Positions 27,478 through 39,566 of a stretch of 64,000 nucleotides of DNA are shown here, piece by piece. A program made the position numbers and the translations under genes. Source of the stretch: CAWCTD01 sp963798455 (GTDB lineage Bacteria; Acidobacteriota; Terriglobia; Bryobacterales; Bryobacteraceae); NCBI GenBank assembly GCA_963798455.1, contig CAWCTD010000003.1, positions 62,001 to 126,000 on the forward strand, given 5' to 3'. Position 1 is the first letter of the stretch. Each line of letters begins with the position of its first letter. The notes below the pieces were generated by a model that saw nothing but the letters and a program-made list of their open reading frames with translations, was not told where the DNA came from and ran no database searches.

Positions 27478-28503
27478 TCAGATCCCCGGTACGAAGAGGC
27501 TCAGCAACACGAAGAAAGTCGCGGCGACCAGGGCAGCGGCCGGGATGGTCAGGACCCAGGCCCAACCGATGTTGGCCGCGATGCCCCAGCGCACGGCCTT
27601 GACCCGCTGAATGGAGCCGACGCCGGCGATGGCCCCGGTAATCACGTGCGTGGTGGAGACGCCGACCTTGAGTTCTGTGGCCAGGAGGATGGAGGTAGCC
27701 GCCGCCGCTTCCGCGCAGAAACCGCTGCGCGGGCGCAAACGGGTCAGCCTCGCGCCCATGGTGTGCACGATTCGCCAGCCGCCCGTCAGAGTGCCCAGGG
27801 CTATAGCGGCATGAGCGGAGAGGATGACCCAGACGGGAACATGAAAGGTCTTGAGGTAGCCGGCGGTCACCAGCACCCCGGTGATAATCCCCATGGTCTT
27901 CTGGGCGTCGTTGGTGCCGTGCGCGTAACTGTAGACGGCGGCGGAGACGAGCTGAAGCCTGCGGAAATATACGTCCATCTTCTTGGGCGAGGTCCCTTGA
28001 AAGAGCCAGTACACCGCGACCATGAACAAGTAGGCCAGCACCAGGCCCATGACCGGCGCGGCGACCATGAAGATCAGGGTCTTGATCCAGCCGCTCCAGA
28101 TAATGGCGTCGAACGAGTGGCCAACCCCGCGCAGGCTTGCCACGCGCGCCATGGCCGCGCCGGCATAGCCCCCAAACAGCGCGTGGGAGGAACTGGTGGG
28201 GAGACCGAACCACCAGGTAATCAAGTCCCACACGATCGCGCCCAGCAGGCCGCTAAGAATCACGAAAGGCGTCACCACGGATAGATCGACCATCCCGGTG
28301 CCGACGGTTTGCGCCACTCCGGTCCCGAAGCTGAAGGCGGAGACGAAGTTGAAAAAGGCGGCCCACAGGACCGCCTGGAAAGGCGTCAGCACGCGCGTGG
28401 CAACCACGGTCGCGATGGAATTCGCGGCGTCGTGAAAGCCATTGATGTAGTCGAAGATCAGGCCTATGAGGATGATGACAACCACCAGGAGGAGAGCGGG
28501 CAT
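27478..28503 (-). CDS. pit: PiT-family inorganic phosphate transporter
   Basis: 341 residues and about ten membrane helices. The PiT signature GFHDAANSIATVVATRVL is near the N-terminus, with its inverted counterpart LLATELKVGVSTTHVITGAI near the C-terminus. PiT proteins move metal-phosphate with protons through the inner membrane at low affinity. It begins 9 bp after the stop of the DUF47 gene, an arrangement conserved in many bacteria, in which the DUF47/PhoU-like protein is thought to control the transporter. Confidence 0.93.
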   Translation of the reverse strand: MPALLLVVVIILIGLIFDYINGFHDAANSIATVVATRVLTPFQAVLWAAFFNFVSAFSFGTGVAQTVGTGMVDLSVVTPFVILSGLLGAIVWDLITWWFGLPTSSSHALFGGYAGAAMARVASLRGVGHSFDAIIWSGWIKTLIFMVAAPVMGLVLAYLFMVAVYWLFQGTSPKKMDVYFRRLQLVSAAVYSYAHGTNDAQKTMGIITGVLVTAGYLKTFHVPVWVILSAHAAIALGTLTGGWRIVHTMGARLTRLRPRSGFCAEAAAATSILLATELKVGVSTTHVITGAIAGVGSIQRVKAVRWGIAANIGWAWVLTIPAAALVAATFFVLLSLFVPGI

Positions 28504-28512
28504 GGCAGCGAA

Positions 28513-29127
28513 CTAACTGTTCTTGACCACGACACCCTGCAGCGTGTCAGCCACATCCTCGCAGCGGTCTGTGGTCGCTTCCAGGACTTCGTAGACCTCT
28601 TTCAACTTGATCAACGGGATGGGTTGGATGTCGCTCCGGAACAGCTCGGCCAGAACCCGGCGCACCAGTTTGTCCGCCAGGTTCTCCAGGCGGTTGATCT
28701 CGATGCAGTGCTCCAGGAGCGGCTTGTCCTTGTCCAGGGCCTCGAACGCCGATACCAGGACGTGCGAGCAGGCGTCGACGATCTCGCAGAGCTCGACCAC
28801 GGAAGCAGGTATGGAGTCCAGACGGTACGCGGCCATCCGGTAGGCGGCATCCTCGATGCCATCCAGGACGTCGTCGAGGCTGGAGGAAAGCTGATGGATG
28901 TCCTCGGGGTCGATGGGGGTGATAAAGGTCTGGTTCAGGCGGGTGAGGATGTCGTGAATGATTTCGTCGCCTTTGTTCTCGAGCCTCTGGATCTCCGCCG
29001 CCGCCGCCTCAAGGTGGGTATTTCCGCCTCTGACGCCCTTCACCAACGATGACGACGCTTCGGCAATGAGCTGAGCTTGCTGCTGGAACAGGTTGTAGAA
29101 CTTTTCTTCCTTTGGAAGGAACCGCAT
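28513..29127 (-). CDS. DUF47/PhoU-like Pit accessory protein
   Basis: 204 residues, almost wholly helical. MRFLPKEEKFYNLFQQQAQL is the typical opening of DUF47 proteins, followed by NKGDEIIHDILTRLNQTFIT, PIDPEDIHQLSSSLDDVLDG and the second helical repeat ending EVLEATTDRCEDVADTLQGV. The E..D and D.E positions fit the PhoU-type metal-binding fold. Directly upstream of the phosphate transporter gene and probably in one transcript. Confidence 0.92.
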   Translation of the reverse strand: MRFLPKEEKFYNLFQQQAQLIAEASSSLVKGVRGGNTHLEAAAAEIQRLENKGDEIIHDILTRLNQTFITPIDPEDIHQLSSSLDDVLDGIEDAAYRMAAYRLDSIPASVVELCEIVDACSHVLVSAFEALDKDKPLLEHCIEINRLENLADKLVRRVLAELFRSDIQPIPLIKLKEVYEVLEATTDRCEDVADTLQGVVVKNS

Positions 29128-29370
29128 AATCCCTCAGACTGGCAGAGTCCCCACACGAACGATGAGGACCTTTCATGATGCCATTCTGCTCCGGCTAAGG
29201 TCAACGTTGGGTCGCAGCCTGGAGGCGACACGCGGACGCGCTCATCGCGATTTGACCGTGGCGCGCGAGGGGACATCTTGCTCGAACCTTGACAGGCGCC
29301 CGGGTGCCACTTGCAAATGGGATCGAATTGAGGCAATCTGGATGGTTTTCCACCTGTCTCAGATAAGCTC

Positions 29371-30324
29371 ATGCGTGTCAGGATTCTTCACCACGATCAC
29401 TGCTTCGATGGGGCCGCCGCCGCCGCCTTTTTCAGCCGGTTCCTCGAAGACAAGTTTTACCCGGACGCGGAATTCGCGTTCACCGGGTTGGCTCACAAGG
29501 CTTCGCAGCTTTTCAGCGAGGACATGTTCGATGGCGACGAAAACGCCATCGTCGACTTCAAGTACTCACCCGATCCGCGCCTGACCTGGTGGTTCGACCA
29601 TCATCAGAGCGCCTTTCTTCAACCCGAAGACGAGGAGCACTTCCGCCGCGACACCAGCGGCAAGAAGATGTACGACCCCGACTCCCGGTCTTGCACCAAG
29701 TTGATTGCCACCGTGACCCGGGAGAAGTTCGGATACGAGGCCCCCGATCTGGCCGAGCTCGTCCAGTGGGCCGACATCATCGACGGGGCGCAGTACCCGG
29801 ATGCGGCAACAGCCGTGGAACTCGGCGCTCCCGCCATGAAGCTGACTCTGGTCATCGAGGGAGTGAAAGTCCCCGGCGTGGTCGAGAAAGTGATCCGCTG
29901 GATGAGGCGGTCCAGCCTGGCCGCCATCATGGTCCAGCCCGAGATCCAGGAACTCTACGCGCCGCTGCACGAGCGCCATGTCCAGTCCATCGAAATCATC
30001 CGTTCGCTCGCCTCTCAGGCTGACGGCGTGGTCTACTTCGATCTTATCGAGCGCGACCTGGAAGCCTACAATAAGTTCATTCCTTATTACCTGTTTCCCG
30101 ACTCGCTGTATACCGTCTCCGTCAGTAAGTCGAGCTTCCGGACGAAGGTCTCGGTCGGCTCCAACCCCTGGGCGCGGGTTCCGCTGACTCACAATCTGGC
30201 GACGATCTGCGAGCGGTACGGGGGCGGGGGGCATCCCCGGGTCGGAGCCATCAGCTTCGGCCTGGACGCGCTTGAGGGGGCGCGCAAGGCCGCATCGGAG
30301 ATCGTGGAGGAATTGAAGCGATAG
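29371..30324 (+). CDS. DHH-family phosphoesterase
   Basis: 317 residues. HHDHCFDGAAAAAFF near the N-terminus, the DHH motif in WWFDHHQSAF, and a DHHA1-type C-terminus with RYGGGGHPRVGAISF. Members hydrolyse short oligonucleotides, cyclic dinucleotides or pAp with Mn2+. The substrate cannot be chosen from sequence. It is divergent from the DUF47-Pit pair across a 243-bp gap and is followed after 13 bp by the S41 peptidase gene. Confidence 0.85.
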   Translation: MRVRILHHDHCFDGAAAAAFFSRFLEDKFYPDAEFAFTGLAHKASQLFSEDMFDGDENAIVDFKYSPDPRLTWWFDHHQSAFLQPEDEEHFRRDTSGKKMYDPDSRSCTKLIATVTREKFGYEAPDLAELVQWADIIDGAQYPDAATAVELGAPAMKLTLVIEGVKVPGVVEKVIRWMRRSSLAAIMVQPEIQELYAPLHERHVQSIEIIRSLASQADGVVYFDLIERDLEAYNKFIPYYLFPDSLYTVSVSKSSFRTKVSVGSNPWARVPLTHNLATICERYGGGGHPRVGAISFGLDALEGARKAASEIVEELKR

Positions 30325-30337
30325 TTGGAAGGCCGAA

Positions 30338-32614
30338 TTGAAACCGGCTGCCAGGCTTATCTCCGCGCTCGGTCTCTGCTTCGTGGCGGCGGCCGGCCAA
30401 ACTCCTCCGGAAGCCGCCCGAATCGAGCGCCTGGCTGCGCTCGGCAAGCTCTGGGCGTCGGTCAACTACTTCCACCCTTTCCTGGCCTACAAGGACATCG
30501 GCTGGGATGCCGCACTGGTGGCGGCCTTGCCCAAAGCGGCTGCCGCCCCAAGCGCGGAGGAATACGCCCGCGCCATAGAATCGATGCTCAGCGTCCTGGG
30601 CGACCCGGTGACGCGCGTCCTCGAACCCGCGGCCTCGCCCGTCAGGACTGCCGCGGCCGCCGCCCGGTGGCGCGACGGGGTGCTGCTTCTTGCGATTCGT
30701 CCGGAGACCACGACGTCGGTGCGCGCGGCCGCCGCCTCCATCGCCCAGGCCAAGGGCGTGGTCTTCGACCTGAGACACCACCAGGCGTGGGCCGGCCAGA
30801 ACTCCGAAGCGGCCGGATTGCTGTTTATCGCGGCCGGCCTCAACAGCCGGCTGGCGTACGGGACCCTGAAGGCTCCGGGGCTTCGCTCGCGAATACACTC
30901 CGGACTCGCCTCGCCCTGGAACGGCGGCAGCGCATTCTATCACTCGGCTTTCTACGTGAGGGACGGCGCGGTGATCGAGGGTTCGCCCGGCGTCCCGCGG
31001 AGGCCGCTGGTCTTCCTGATCGACGGGTCGTCGAGCCTGCCGCCTATCGCGCTGGCCTTGCAGGCAGCCGGCAAGGCCAGAATCGTCTCCGAGGGAGCCG
31101 CGAGCGATGCCTCGCTGGTGGACAAGAACTTCATCGATTTGCCCGAGGGCGTGCGTGTGCAACTGCGGACCAGCGAACTGGTTTACGAGGACGGGACCAC
31201 GGGGCTTGTTCCTGACCTCATCGTTCCGCCGTCTCTGGAGCAGGGTTCCGCGGACCGGGCCCTGGAATCCGCGCTCGAATTGGCACGCAACCCGGGCGCG
31301 GCGCCAGCCGTCGCGCGGCCCAGGCTTCCCGCCTATGGAGTCCCGCGCCGGGAGGAGGCCTATGCCGCGTCTGAGTACCCGAAGCGGGAGCTCCGGCTCA
31401 TGGCGGCATTCCGGATTTGGGGCGCCTTCGAGTATTTCTTCGCCTACCGCGACCTGATGGCGGAGGATTGGGACCAGGTTTTGAAGGAACTCCTCCCCAG
31501 ACTCGAACAGGCTGCCGACGCAAGAGGGTACGCGCTGGCTTTGGCCGAGGCGGTCGCGCACGCCCACGACTCGCACGTCTCGGTCTCCAACAGCCGGGCC
31601 TTCAACCAGTACCTGGGTTTGACGCCGCCCCCCGTGGTCACCCGGATGATCGAGGATCTCCCTGTGGTGACTGGCCTCGGGGCCGGAGCCGGAGCGGGTC
31701 TGGCGCCGGGTGACATCGTTCTGCGGGTGGATGGGGAAGCCGCGGCTGAGCGCATGGAACGCCTGGGGCGATATATCGCGGCCTCCACGCCGCAGTCGCT
31801 CGACCGCAGGGTGATGCAGTTCTGGCTGAACGGCGACCCAGGGACGGCGGCGGCTCTGTCGGTCCGCGGCGGTGATGGCAGGGTCAGGGATGTGCGCCTC
31901 ACCCGTGGCAGCGATGCCCGGCGCAGCCGCGAAAGATCCTGCGAGATCGTGCAGATCCTCCCCGGCGGCGTCGGCTACGTGGACCTGGACGGCCTTCTGC
32001 CCGAAGGCGTGGATCCCATGTTCGAGAAACTCAGAAACACCAGGGCCATCATCTTCGACATGCGCGGCTATCCGCAGGGGACTGCCTGGCTCATCGCGCC
32101 GCGGCTGACCGAACGCAAGAGCGTGGCGGCGGCCTGCTTCCGCCGGCCCCTGGCGCTGGCCCCCGAGGGGATGTGGGGTGACGTCACCACCCTCGACGCG
32201 GGCTGGAACTTCCTGCAATACATTCCCGAGTCGGACAAGTGGAAGTACCACGGCCAGACTGTAATGCTGATCGATGAGCGAACCATGAGCCAGGCAGAGC
32301 ACGCCGGACTCTTCCTGGAGGCGGCCAACGGAACGAAGTTCATCGGCAGCCGCTCCGCCGGGGCCGATGGGGATGTCACTAACATTACCGTGCCCGGCGG
32401 CATCGTGATCAGCTTCTCGGGACAGGACATCCGTCACGCCGATGGGCGTCCCTTACAGCGCGTGGGGCTGATCCCGGATATGGAAGTGAAACCGACCATC
32501 GCCGGCATCCGTGCCGGGCGCGACGAGGTACTCGAGAAGGCCCTCGATTACCTCGGCGTCCGCGGCGTCCAACCGTCAAATGTCGGCGAAGCCCCCGAGA
32601 AGCGAGAAAGGTGA
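30338..32614 (+). CDS. Secreted S41-family peptidase with tandem half
   Basis: 758 residues, TTG start with GGAAGG upstream. A signal peptide (ARLISALGLCFVAAAGQ) is followed by two unequal halves, each beginning with a helical S41 N-domain (ALGKLWASVNYFHPFLAYKD, and MAAFRIWGAFEYFFAYRDL). The second half has a PDZ domain (TGLGAGAGAGLAPGDIVLRV), a core with VGYVDLDGLLPEG and AIIFDMRGYPQGT, and the nucleophile region DERTMSQAEHAGLFLE. The first half retains FLIDGSSSLPPIALAL, a degenerate version of that site, but lacks PDZ. Probably a periplasmic processing or scavenging protease. Confidence 0.8.
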   Translation: MKPAARLISALGLCFVAAAGQTPPEAARIERLAALGKLWASVNYFHPFLAYKDIGWDAALVAALPKAAAAPSAEEYARAIESMLSVLGDPVTRVLEPAASPVRTAAAAARWRDGVLLLAIRPETTTSVRAAAASIAQAKGVVFDLRHHQAWAGQNSEAAGLLFIAAGLNSRLAYGTLKAPGLRSRIHSGLASPWNGGSAFYHSAFYVRDGAVIEGSPGVPRRPLVFLIDGSSSLPPIALALQAAGKARIVSEGAASDASLVDKNFIDLPEGVRVQLRTSELVYEDGTTGLVPDLIVPPSLEQGSADRALESALELARNPGAAPAVARPRLPAYGVPRREEAYAASEYPKRELRLMAAFRIWGAFEYFFAYRDLMAEDWDQVLKELLPRLEQAADARGYALALAEAVAHAHDSHVSVSNSRAFNQYLGLTPPPVVTRMIEDLPVVTGLGAGAGAGLAPGDIVLRVDGEAAAERMERLGRYIAASTPQSLDRRVMQFWLNGDPGTAAALSVRGGDGRVRDVRLTRGSDARRSRERSCEIVQILPGGVGYVDLDGLLPEGVDPMFEKLRNTRAIIFDMRGYPQGTAWLIAPRLTERKSVAAACFRRPLALAPEGMWGDVTTLDAGWNFLQYIPESDKWKYHGQTVMLIDERTMSQAEHAGLFLEAANGTKFIGSRSAGADGDVTNITVPGGIVISFSGQDIRHADGRPLQRVGLIPDMEVKPTIAGIRAGRDEVLEKALDYLGVRGVQPSNVGEAPEKRER

Positions 32615-32676
32615 GGACTCGCGCCCTCACCCCTCGGCCGTGAACCCTGTGTCTTCGTGTCTTTGTGTTGAATCCT

Positions 32677-32709
32677 ACGCCGTGCGCATGGTTTCGGCTT
32701 TGTCGCCGG
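32677..32709. repeat. 33-bp direct repeat of the ppdK 3' end, distal copy
   Basis: Identical to 33233-33265 except for one base (ACGCCGTGCGCATGGTTTCG, then GCTTTGTCGCCGG). On the minus strand both copies encode GDKAETMRTA followed at once by a stop, which is the C-terminus expected for the ppdK product. The two copies flank the toxin-antitoxin remnant, like the attachment sites of an element that integrated at the 3' end of ppdK. Confidence 0.8.
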
Positions 32710-32752
32710 TGAGGGCAATGCACCCACATATTTGGTCCGATACATATTTTGT

Positions 32753-32881
32753 ATGTATACTAATTCTCTTCGCATTGTGGTCGTGGCTTGGACAGTGCGA
32801 GGCGAGGCCGTCCGCCCTATCACTGCCTTCGAGGCAGGCAAACGGTTGCGAGAGGTCTACCTCGCTGCGAGAGGTCTGTAG
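32753..32881 (+). pseudogene. Short toxin-like ORF, probably truncated
   Basis: A 42-codon frame (MYTNSLRIVVVAWTVRGEAV, then RPITAFEAGKRLREVYLAAR) ends two bases before the ATG of the antitoxin gene. The pattern of a beta strand followed by RPITAF and a basic helix resembles the C-terminal third of BrnT-like or DUF4258-like toxins. The N-terminal part that would carry the catalytic residues is missing and AT-rich sequence lies upstream. Assignment is by resemblance only. Confidence 0.45.
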
Positions 32882-32883
32882 CG

Positions 32884-33198
32884 ATGGACAAGAAGAGAGA
32901 GCGCATGGAGGTTCCAAAGTTCGCCACCGAGGCGGAAGAAGCACGCTGGTGGGATCAGAACGCGAAATCGGTCGAGAAGGAGCTTGTCGAGGCCCTTCGG
33001 GCTGGAACGGCACGGCGCGGAACGGCTCAGCGGCTGATTCGAGAGGCTCGCGAATCGAAGAACATCACGATCCGCATGCCGGTTGCCGAGATAGAGCGGG
33101 CCCGTGTCCTGGCCGAGAAAAAGGGCATCGGCTACCAAACCTACATGAAGATGCTGCTGCGCGAAGCCCTCGACCGTGAGGTCCGGAAGGCAGGGTAG
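32884..33198 (+). CDS. CopG/BrnA-like antitoxin
   Basis: 104 residues from MDKKRERMEVPKFATEAEEA. The N-terminal phrase PKFATEAEEARWWDQN and the C-terminal ribbon-helix-helix segment ITIRMPVAEIERARVLAEKK, then GYQTYMKMLLREAL, are typical of CopG/BrnA-type antitoxins that neutralise a toxin and repress their own operon. It starts two bases after the short toxin-like ORF. With the toxin truncated it appears to be an orphan antitoxin. The frame is open upstream to 32788 but in a different frame from the toxin-like ORF. Confidence 0.72.
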   Translation: MDKKRERMEVPKFATEAEEARWWDQNAKSVEKELVEALRAGTARRGTAQRLIREARESKNITIRMPVAEIERARVLAEKKGIGYQTYMKMLLREALDREVRKAG

Positions 33199-33223
33199 GG
33201 GCCGGGCGTGGCCGGCCCCTACC
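33194..33223. terminator. Hairpin between convergent antitoxin gene and ppdK
   Basis: A perfect 12-bp inverted repeat (GGTAGGGGCCGG / CCGGCCCCTACC) with a 6-base loop overlaps the antitoxin stop codon and lies 8 bp beyond the ppdK stop. There is no T-tract, so it may act as a bidirectional barrier or be one of the GTAGGGGCCGG-type intergenic palindromes. A half-copy of the same motif occurs near 27465. Confidence 0.5.
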
Positions 33224-33230
33224 GGTAACG

Positions 33231-35990
<2,760 letters not shown>

Positions 35991-35997
35991 ATTCTCC

Positions 35998-37995
35998 TTA
36001 ATCAGTTTGAGTACCTTGTGTCACAATTTCCGAAAAATCGGCAATCGTGGAAAACTCCGTCAGCAGCCTGTGCGAGCAGCGTCAGCCGGTTCCGCCGGAC
36101 ACTCTCGTCCGGCGCGTTCACCAGAACCTTGTCGAAAAACAGATCGACTGCGGGGCGCAGACCGGCGATTCGCCGAGCTTCTCCTCGTAGCTCGTGTCGC
36201 CGCCGATGGCGCGCCTAGTCACGACCATGCGGCGACCAGATCCTTCTCAGGCCCGGCTTCGAGCAGCCGATCCGTCGACGTTCCACGCCCTCCGTGAATC
36301 CCGCCTGCTCCAGGATGTTGCGGATGCGCTTGAAGCTGGCGGCCAGCGGCTCGAAATCCTCCGTCGGGCGCACGGCCTGGATGCGCGGCCAGCCGGCTCT
36401 CCACGTCCACCAGGTCGTCCCAGCCCGCGGCCACGACGGCGTTGACCTCGTCGTACTGGAAGCCGCGAACCTCGCGGAAGTAGTAGCGGACGCGGTCCAG
36501 GAAGAACTCCCTCAGCTGCGGCGATTGTCTCCGACGAGAGCGGGCAGAAGGCAGCGGCAGCTCCGCCTTCCACCAGGATCTTGACCACGCCCTGCGCGGC
36601 GCGGCGCAGCGCGAAGGGGTCGCTCGAGCCGCTGGGGATCAGGCCGACGCCGAAGCAGCCGCGCAGCGTGTCGAGCTTGTCGGCGAGCGACACCAGCCGG
36701 CCTTCGCGGTGTCGCGGGATCGAATCCTCCATGCTGGCCGGCTTGTAGTGCTCGTAGATCGCGCGCCAGACCGCCTCCGGCTCGCCCTGCGCGCGCGCGT
36801 AGAGGCCGCCCACCACGCCCTGCAGTTCGGTGAACTCCTTGACCATTTCGGTGGTGAGATCGCACTTGGCCAGCAGCGCGGCCGCGCTGGGCCTCGCCGT
36901 CGCCGCCCAGTTCCCGCACCAGCTCCACCATGCGCTTGGTCTTCTCCTGGTAGGAGCCGAGCTTCGCCTGGAAGGTGACGTGCGCGAGATCCGGCACGCG
37001 GTCGGCCAGCTTCTTCTGCTGGTCGACGTCCCAGAAGAAGCGGGCGTCGTTGAAGCGGGCCCGCAGCACGCGCTCGTTGCCGCTGCTGCACCAAGCCTTC
37101 CGGGTCGGCCTTGGTGTTCATCACCGCGACGAAGTGCGGGGCGAGCTCGCCGTCGGCGTCCGCCACGGAGAAGTAGCTCTGGTGGTGCCGCATCACGGTG
37201 ACCAGCACCTCTTCCGGCAGCTCCAGGAACTGCGCGTCGAAGCTGCCCGTGATGGGAGTCGGATACTCGGTCAGGTAGACCAGGGTGTTCGAGCAGGTCC
37301 GCATCCGGCTTGACGCCGACGCTCAGCCCCGCCTCGAATTCTCGCCGCTGCGCTCTTCGGCCGAAACCAGCACGAAGTTGTCGCGCAGGAGCTGCTGCGT
37401 AGTTGTCGATGGTGACCCGGATCTTCTTGCTTTCCAAGCTGCCGGTGCCCGGTGGTGACGTTGCCCGATCTCACGCCGGCCAGCTCGAACGGCACCACCT
37501 CGTCGCCCAGCAGCGCCACGATCCAGCGGATGGGGCGGATGAAGCGCGGCCCGCCCTTGCCCGTCCAGTACATCGTCTTGGGAAAGTGGATCTTCAGGAT
37601 CAGCTCAGGCAGCGCTTGCGCCAGGATTTCGCGGGTCGTCCGGCCGTTCACCTTCTTGCGATAGCCAAGGTACTCGCCCTTGGCCGTCTTGACCACCTTC
37701 AGGGCGCTGGGCGTCGACGCCCAACTTCCTGGCGAATCCGGCGGCGGCTCCGGCGCCAGCCGACTTCGGCGGGCCGGTGACCAGTTCCTCGCTGTTCGGG
37801 CTGCCGCCGCGGGATGCCCTCGGCCGCAGCACCAGCCGCCGCGGCGTGGCATCCAGCATGACCACCTTGCCGCCCAGCGTGTTGTCCTGAAGTAACTTCT
37901 CGAATAACTCTCGCTAACTGCTTAAGAGCAGGCTGGATCATCCAGTCCGGAATCTCTTCGGTGCCGATTTCGAGAAGGAACGGCAAGGTCTTCAT
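35998..37995 (-). CDS. glyS: Glycyl-tRNA synthetase beta subunit, with frameshifts
   Basis: GlyS pairs with GlyQ to charge tRNA-Gly. Start MKTLPFLLEIGTEEIPDWMI is the classical GlyS opening, followed in changing frames by PRFIRPIRWIVALLGDEVVP, EVLVTVMRHHQSYFSV, PASMEDSIPR, LADKLDTLRGCFGVGLIPSG and SSDPFALRRAAQGVVKIL, ending VDLFFDKVLVNAPDESVRRN. The 1,998-bp span is a normal length. Several single-base indels break the frame (one is near the C-terminus at about 36060), while the amino-acid sequence between them looks conserved. The ATG overlaps the glyQ stop as ATGA. Confidence 0.85.
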
Positions 37996-38883
37996 GCCGC
38001 CACCTCCCGGGCGCGCTGATCGACCCAGGCCTGGGCCACGCCCGACGGCCAGTTTGCGGACCCGCGCGATCACGCCGACGCGCTCGGTGACGCTGATGGC
38101 GCCGCGGGAGTCGAGCAGGTTGAACAGGTGGGAGCACTTCAGCACCTGGTCGTAGGCGGGCAGCAGCGGGAAGCGCTGCTTCTCGGCGTAATCGGGCGTA
38201 GGCGTCGAGCAGCCGCTGGCCCTCCTTCTCGTGCAGATCGAACAGCTGCCACAGCGTCGCCGACGTCGGCCATCTCGAAGTTGTAGACGGAGAATTGCAG
38301 CTCCTCCGCGAAGCGCACGTCGCCGTAGGTGAAGCCCGGCGCCCATTCGATGTCGTAGACGCTGTCCGGCGCCTTGCAGGAACGCCGCGAGTCGCTCCAG
38401 CCCGTAGGTCAGCTCGGCGGGGACCAGGTCCAGGTCGATGCCGCCGCACTGCTGGAAGTAGGTGAACTGGGTGATCTCGAGGCCGTCCAGCATCACCTGC
38501 CAGCCGATGCCCCAGGCGCCCAGCGTGGGCGATTCCCAGTTGTCCTCTTCGAACTTGATGTCGTGCTTGCGCAGGTCGATGCCGATCGCTTCCAGGCTCC
38601 CGAGATACTGTTCCATGACGTCGTCCGGCGACGGCTTCAGGATCACCTGCAATTGGGAGTGCTTGTACAGGCGGTTAGGGTTCTCGCCGTAGCGGCCGTC
38701 GGCGGGGCGGCGGCTGGGCTGCACGTAGGCCACGCGGTACGGCTTGGGGCCCAGCACGCGCAGAAAGGTTTCCGGACACATGGTCCCGGCGCCGACCTCC
38801 ACGTCGTACGGCTCCTGAATGATGCAGCCCCGGTCTGCCCAGTACTTCTTCAGCTTGAAAAGGATTTGTTGAAATGAGTCCAT
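37992..38883 (-). CDS. glyQ: Glycyl-tRNA synthetase alpha subunit, with frameshifts
   Basis: Opens MDSFQQILFKLKKYWADRGC with VGAGTMCPETFLRVLGPKPY and IKFEEDNWESPTLGAWGIGW, all class II GlyQ landmarks. After about residue 170 the frame changes near 38378, 38264 and 38197, where the expected VYDIEWAPGFTYGDV and VGDALWQLFDLHEKEGQRLL appear in other frames. The corrected end reads VDQRAREVAA with a TGA overlapping the glyS ATG. The ATG is fused to the recO stop (TGATG), so recO, glyQ, glyS and ppdK form one operon. The break pattern matches that of glyS and ppdK. Confidence 0.87.
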
Positions 38884-39524
38884 CAGAGCGCTTCCAGAAT
38901 AGGCACGGTGACCAGCCGGCGTTCGATGTGCTCCTCGATCTGGCGGACGAGGAAGCGGCGCAGGTCGGCGGCCGTCTGTTTCGTCCAATCTCGAGGCGTC
39001 AATTGCGCGACAGGTAGCTTCAACATCTCTTCGGCAATGCTCAAAGATTCCGGACTTACCCGCAATCCCGGCAGAAAACCCGACAACCGCACCGCCCACA
39101 GGGTGTAGTAAGTCACGGCCGGCCACAGGCCGCTGGCCCTGGCCGCCTGCAAGTAATCCAGCACAGCGAGCAAGAGCCGGAAGAATCGTTCATTCTGCTC
39201 CGCGGGGGCCGAAAGCTGCTCGGCCACTTCCGCCAAATAGTCCAACCCCACTCCCGTCGCGTAATCCGATTGCAGCTCGAACGGGGAGCGAATCAGCTCG
39301 CAGGAGTCAAGGCTGACCAACTCCCTCGTTTCGTGCTGGAAATAGGCTGCCCGGACGTGGGTCAATCTCTCCAGCCCGGCGCCAAAACTGTTCTTGGGCC
39401 GCCGAGCGCGCCTGGCTACCCCCCGCAACTTCCCCTGGTCCCGCGTCAGAAAGCCGACCACGAGGTCCGCTTCCCGAAAGGGATACGTGCGCAGAATAAG
39501 GGACTCGCTCACCCGAGCCGGCAT
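38883..39524 (-). CDS. recO: DNA repair protein RecO
   Basis: About 213 residues from MPARVSESLILRTYPFREAD; the frame is open 14 codons further upstream. The N-terminal OB fold has DLVVGFLTRDQGKLRGVARR and the helical C-terminal domain begins near FFRLLLAVLDYLQAA. RecO loads RecA onto SSB-coated DNA and anneals strands. The usual CxxC zinc site after GFLPxL is absent here (GFLPGLRVSPES), as in some other RecO proteins. First gene of the recO-glyQ-glyS-ppdK operon. Its frame is unbroken, unlike its downstream neighbours. Confidence 0.87.
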   Translation of the reverse strand: MPARVSESLILRTYPFREADLVVGFLTRDQGKLRGVARRARRPKNSFGAGLERLTHVRAAYFQHETRELVSLDSCELIRSPFELQSDYATGVGLDYLAEVAEQLSAPAEQNERFFRLLLAVLDYLQAARASGLWPAVTYYTLWAVRLSGFLPGLRVSPESLSIAEEMLKLPVAQLTPRDWTKQTAADLRRFLVRQIEEHIERRLVTVPILEAL

Positions 39525-39566
39525 GTCGGCGAGAGGCGGTAACCCCCAATGTAGCACAGGGGGCAT

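Noticed and set aside
29289..29317. Promoter from TTGACA at 29289 for the DHH gene
   Set aside because: No -10-like hexamer at 16-18 bp spacing.
30251..32437. A 728-codon open frame on the minus strand
   Set aside because: Shadow of the S41 peptidase gene; no recognisable domain and biased composition.
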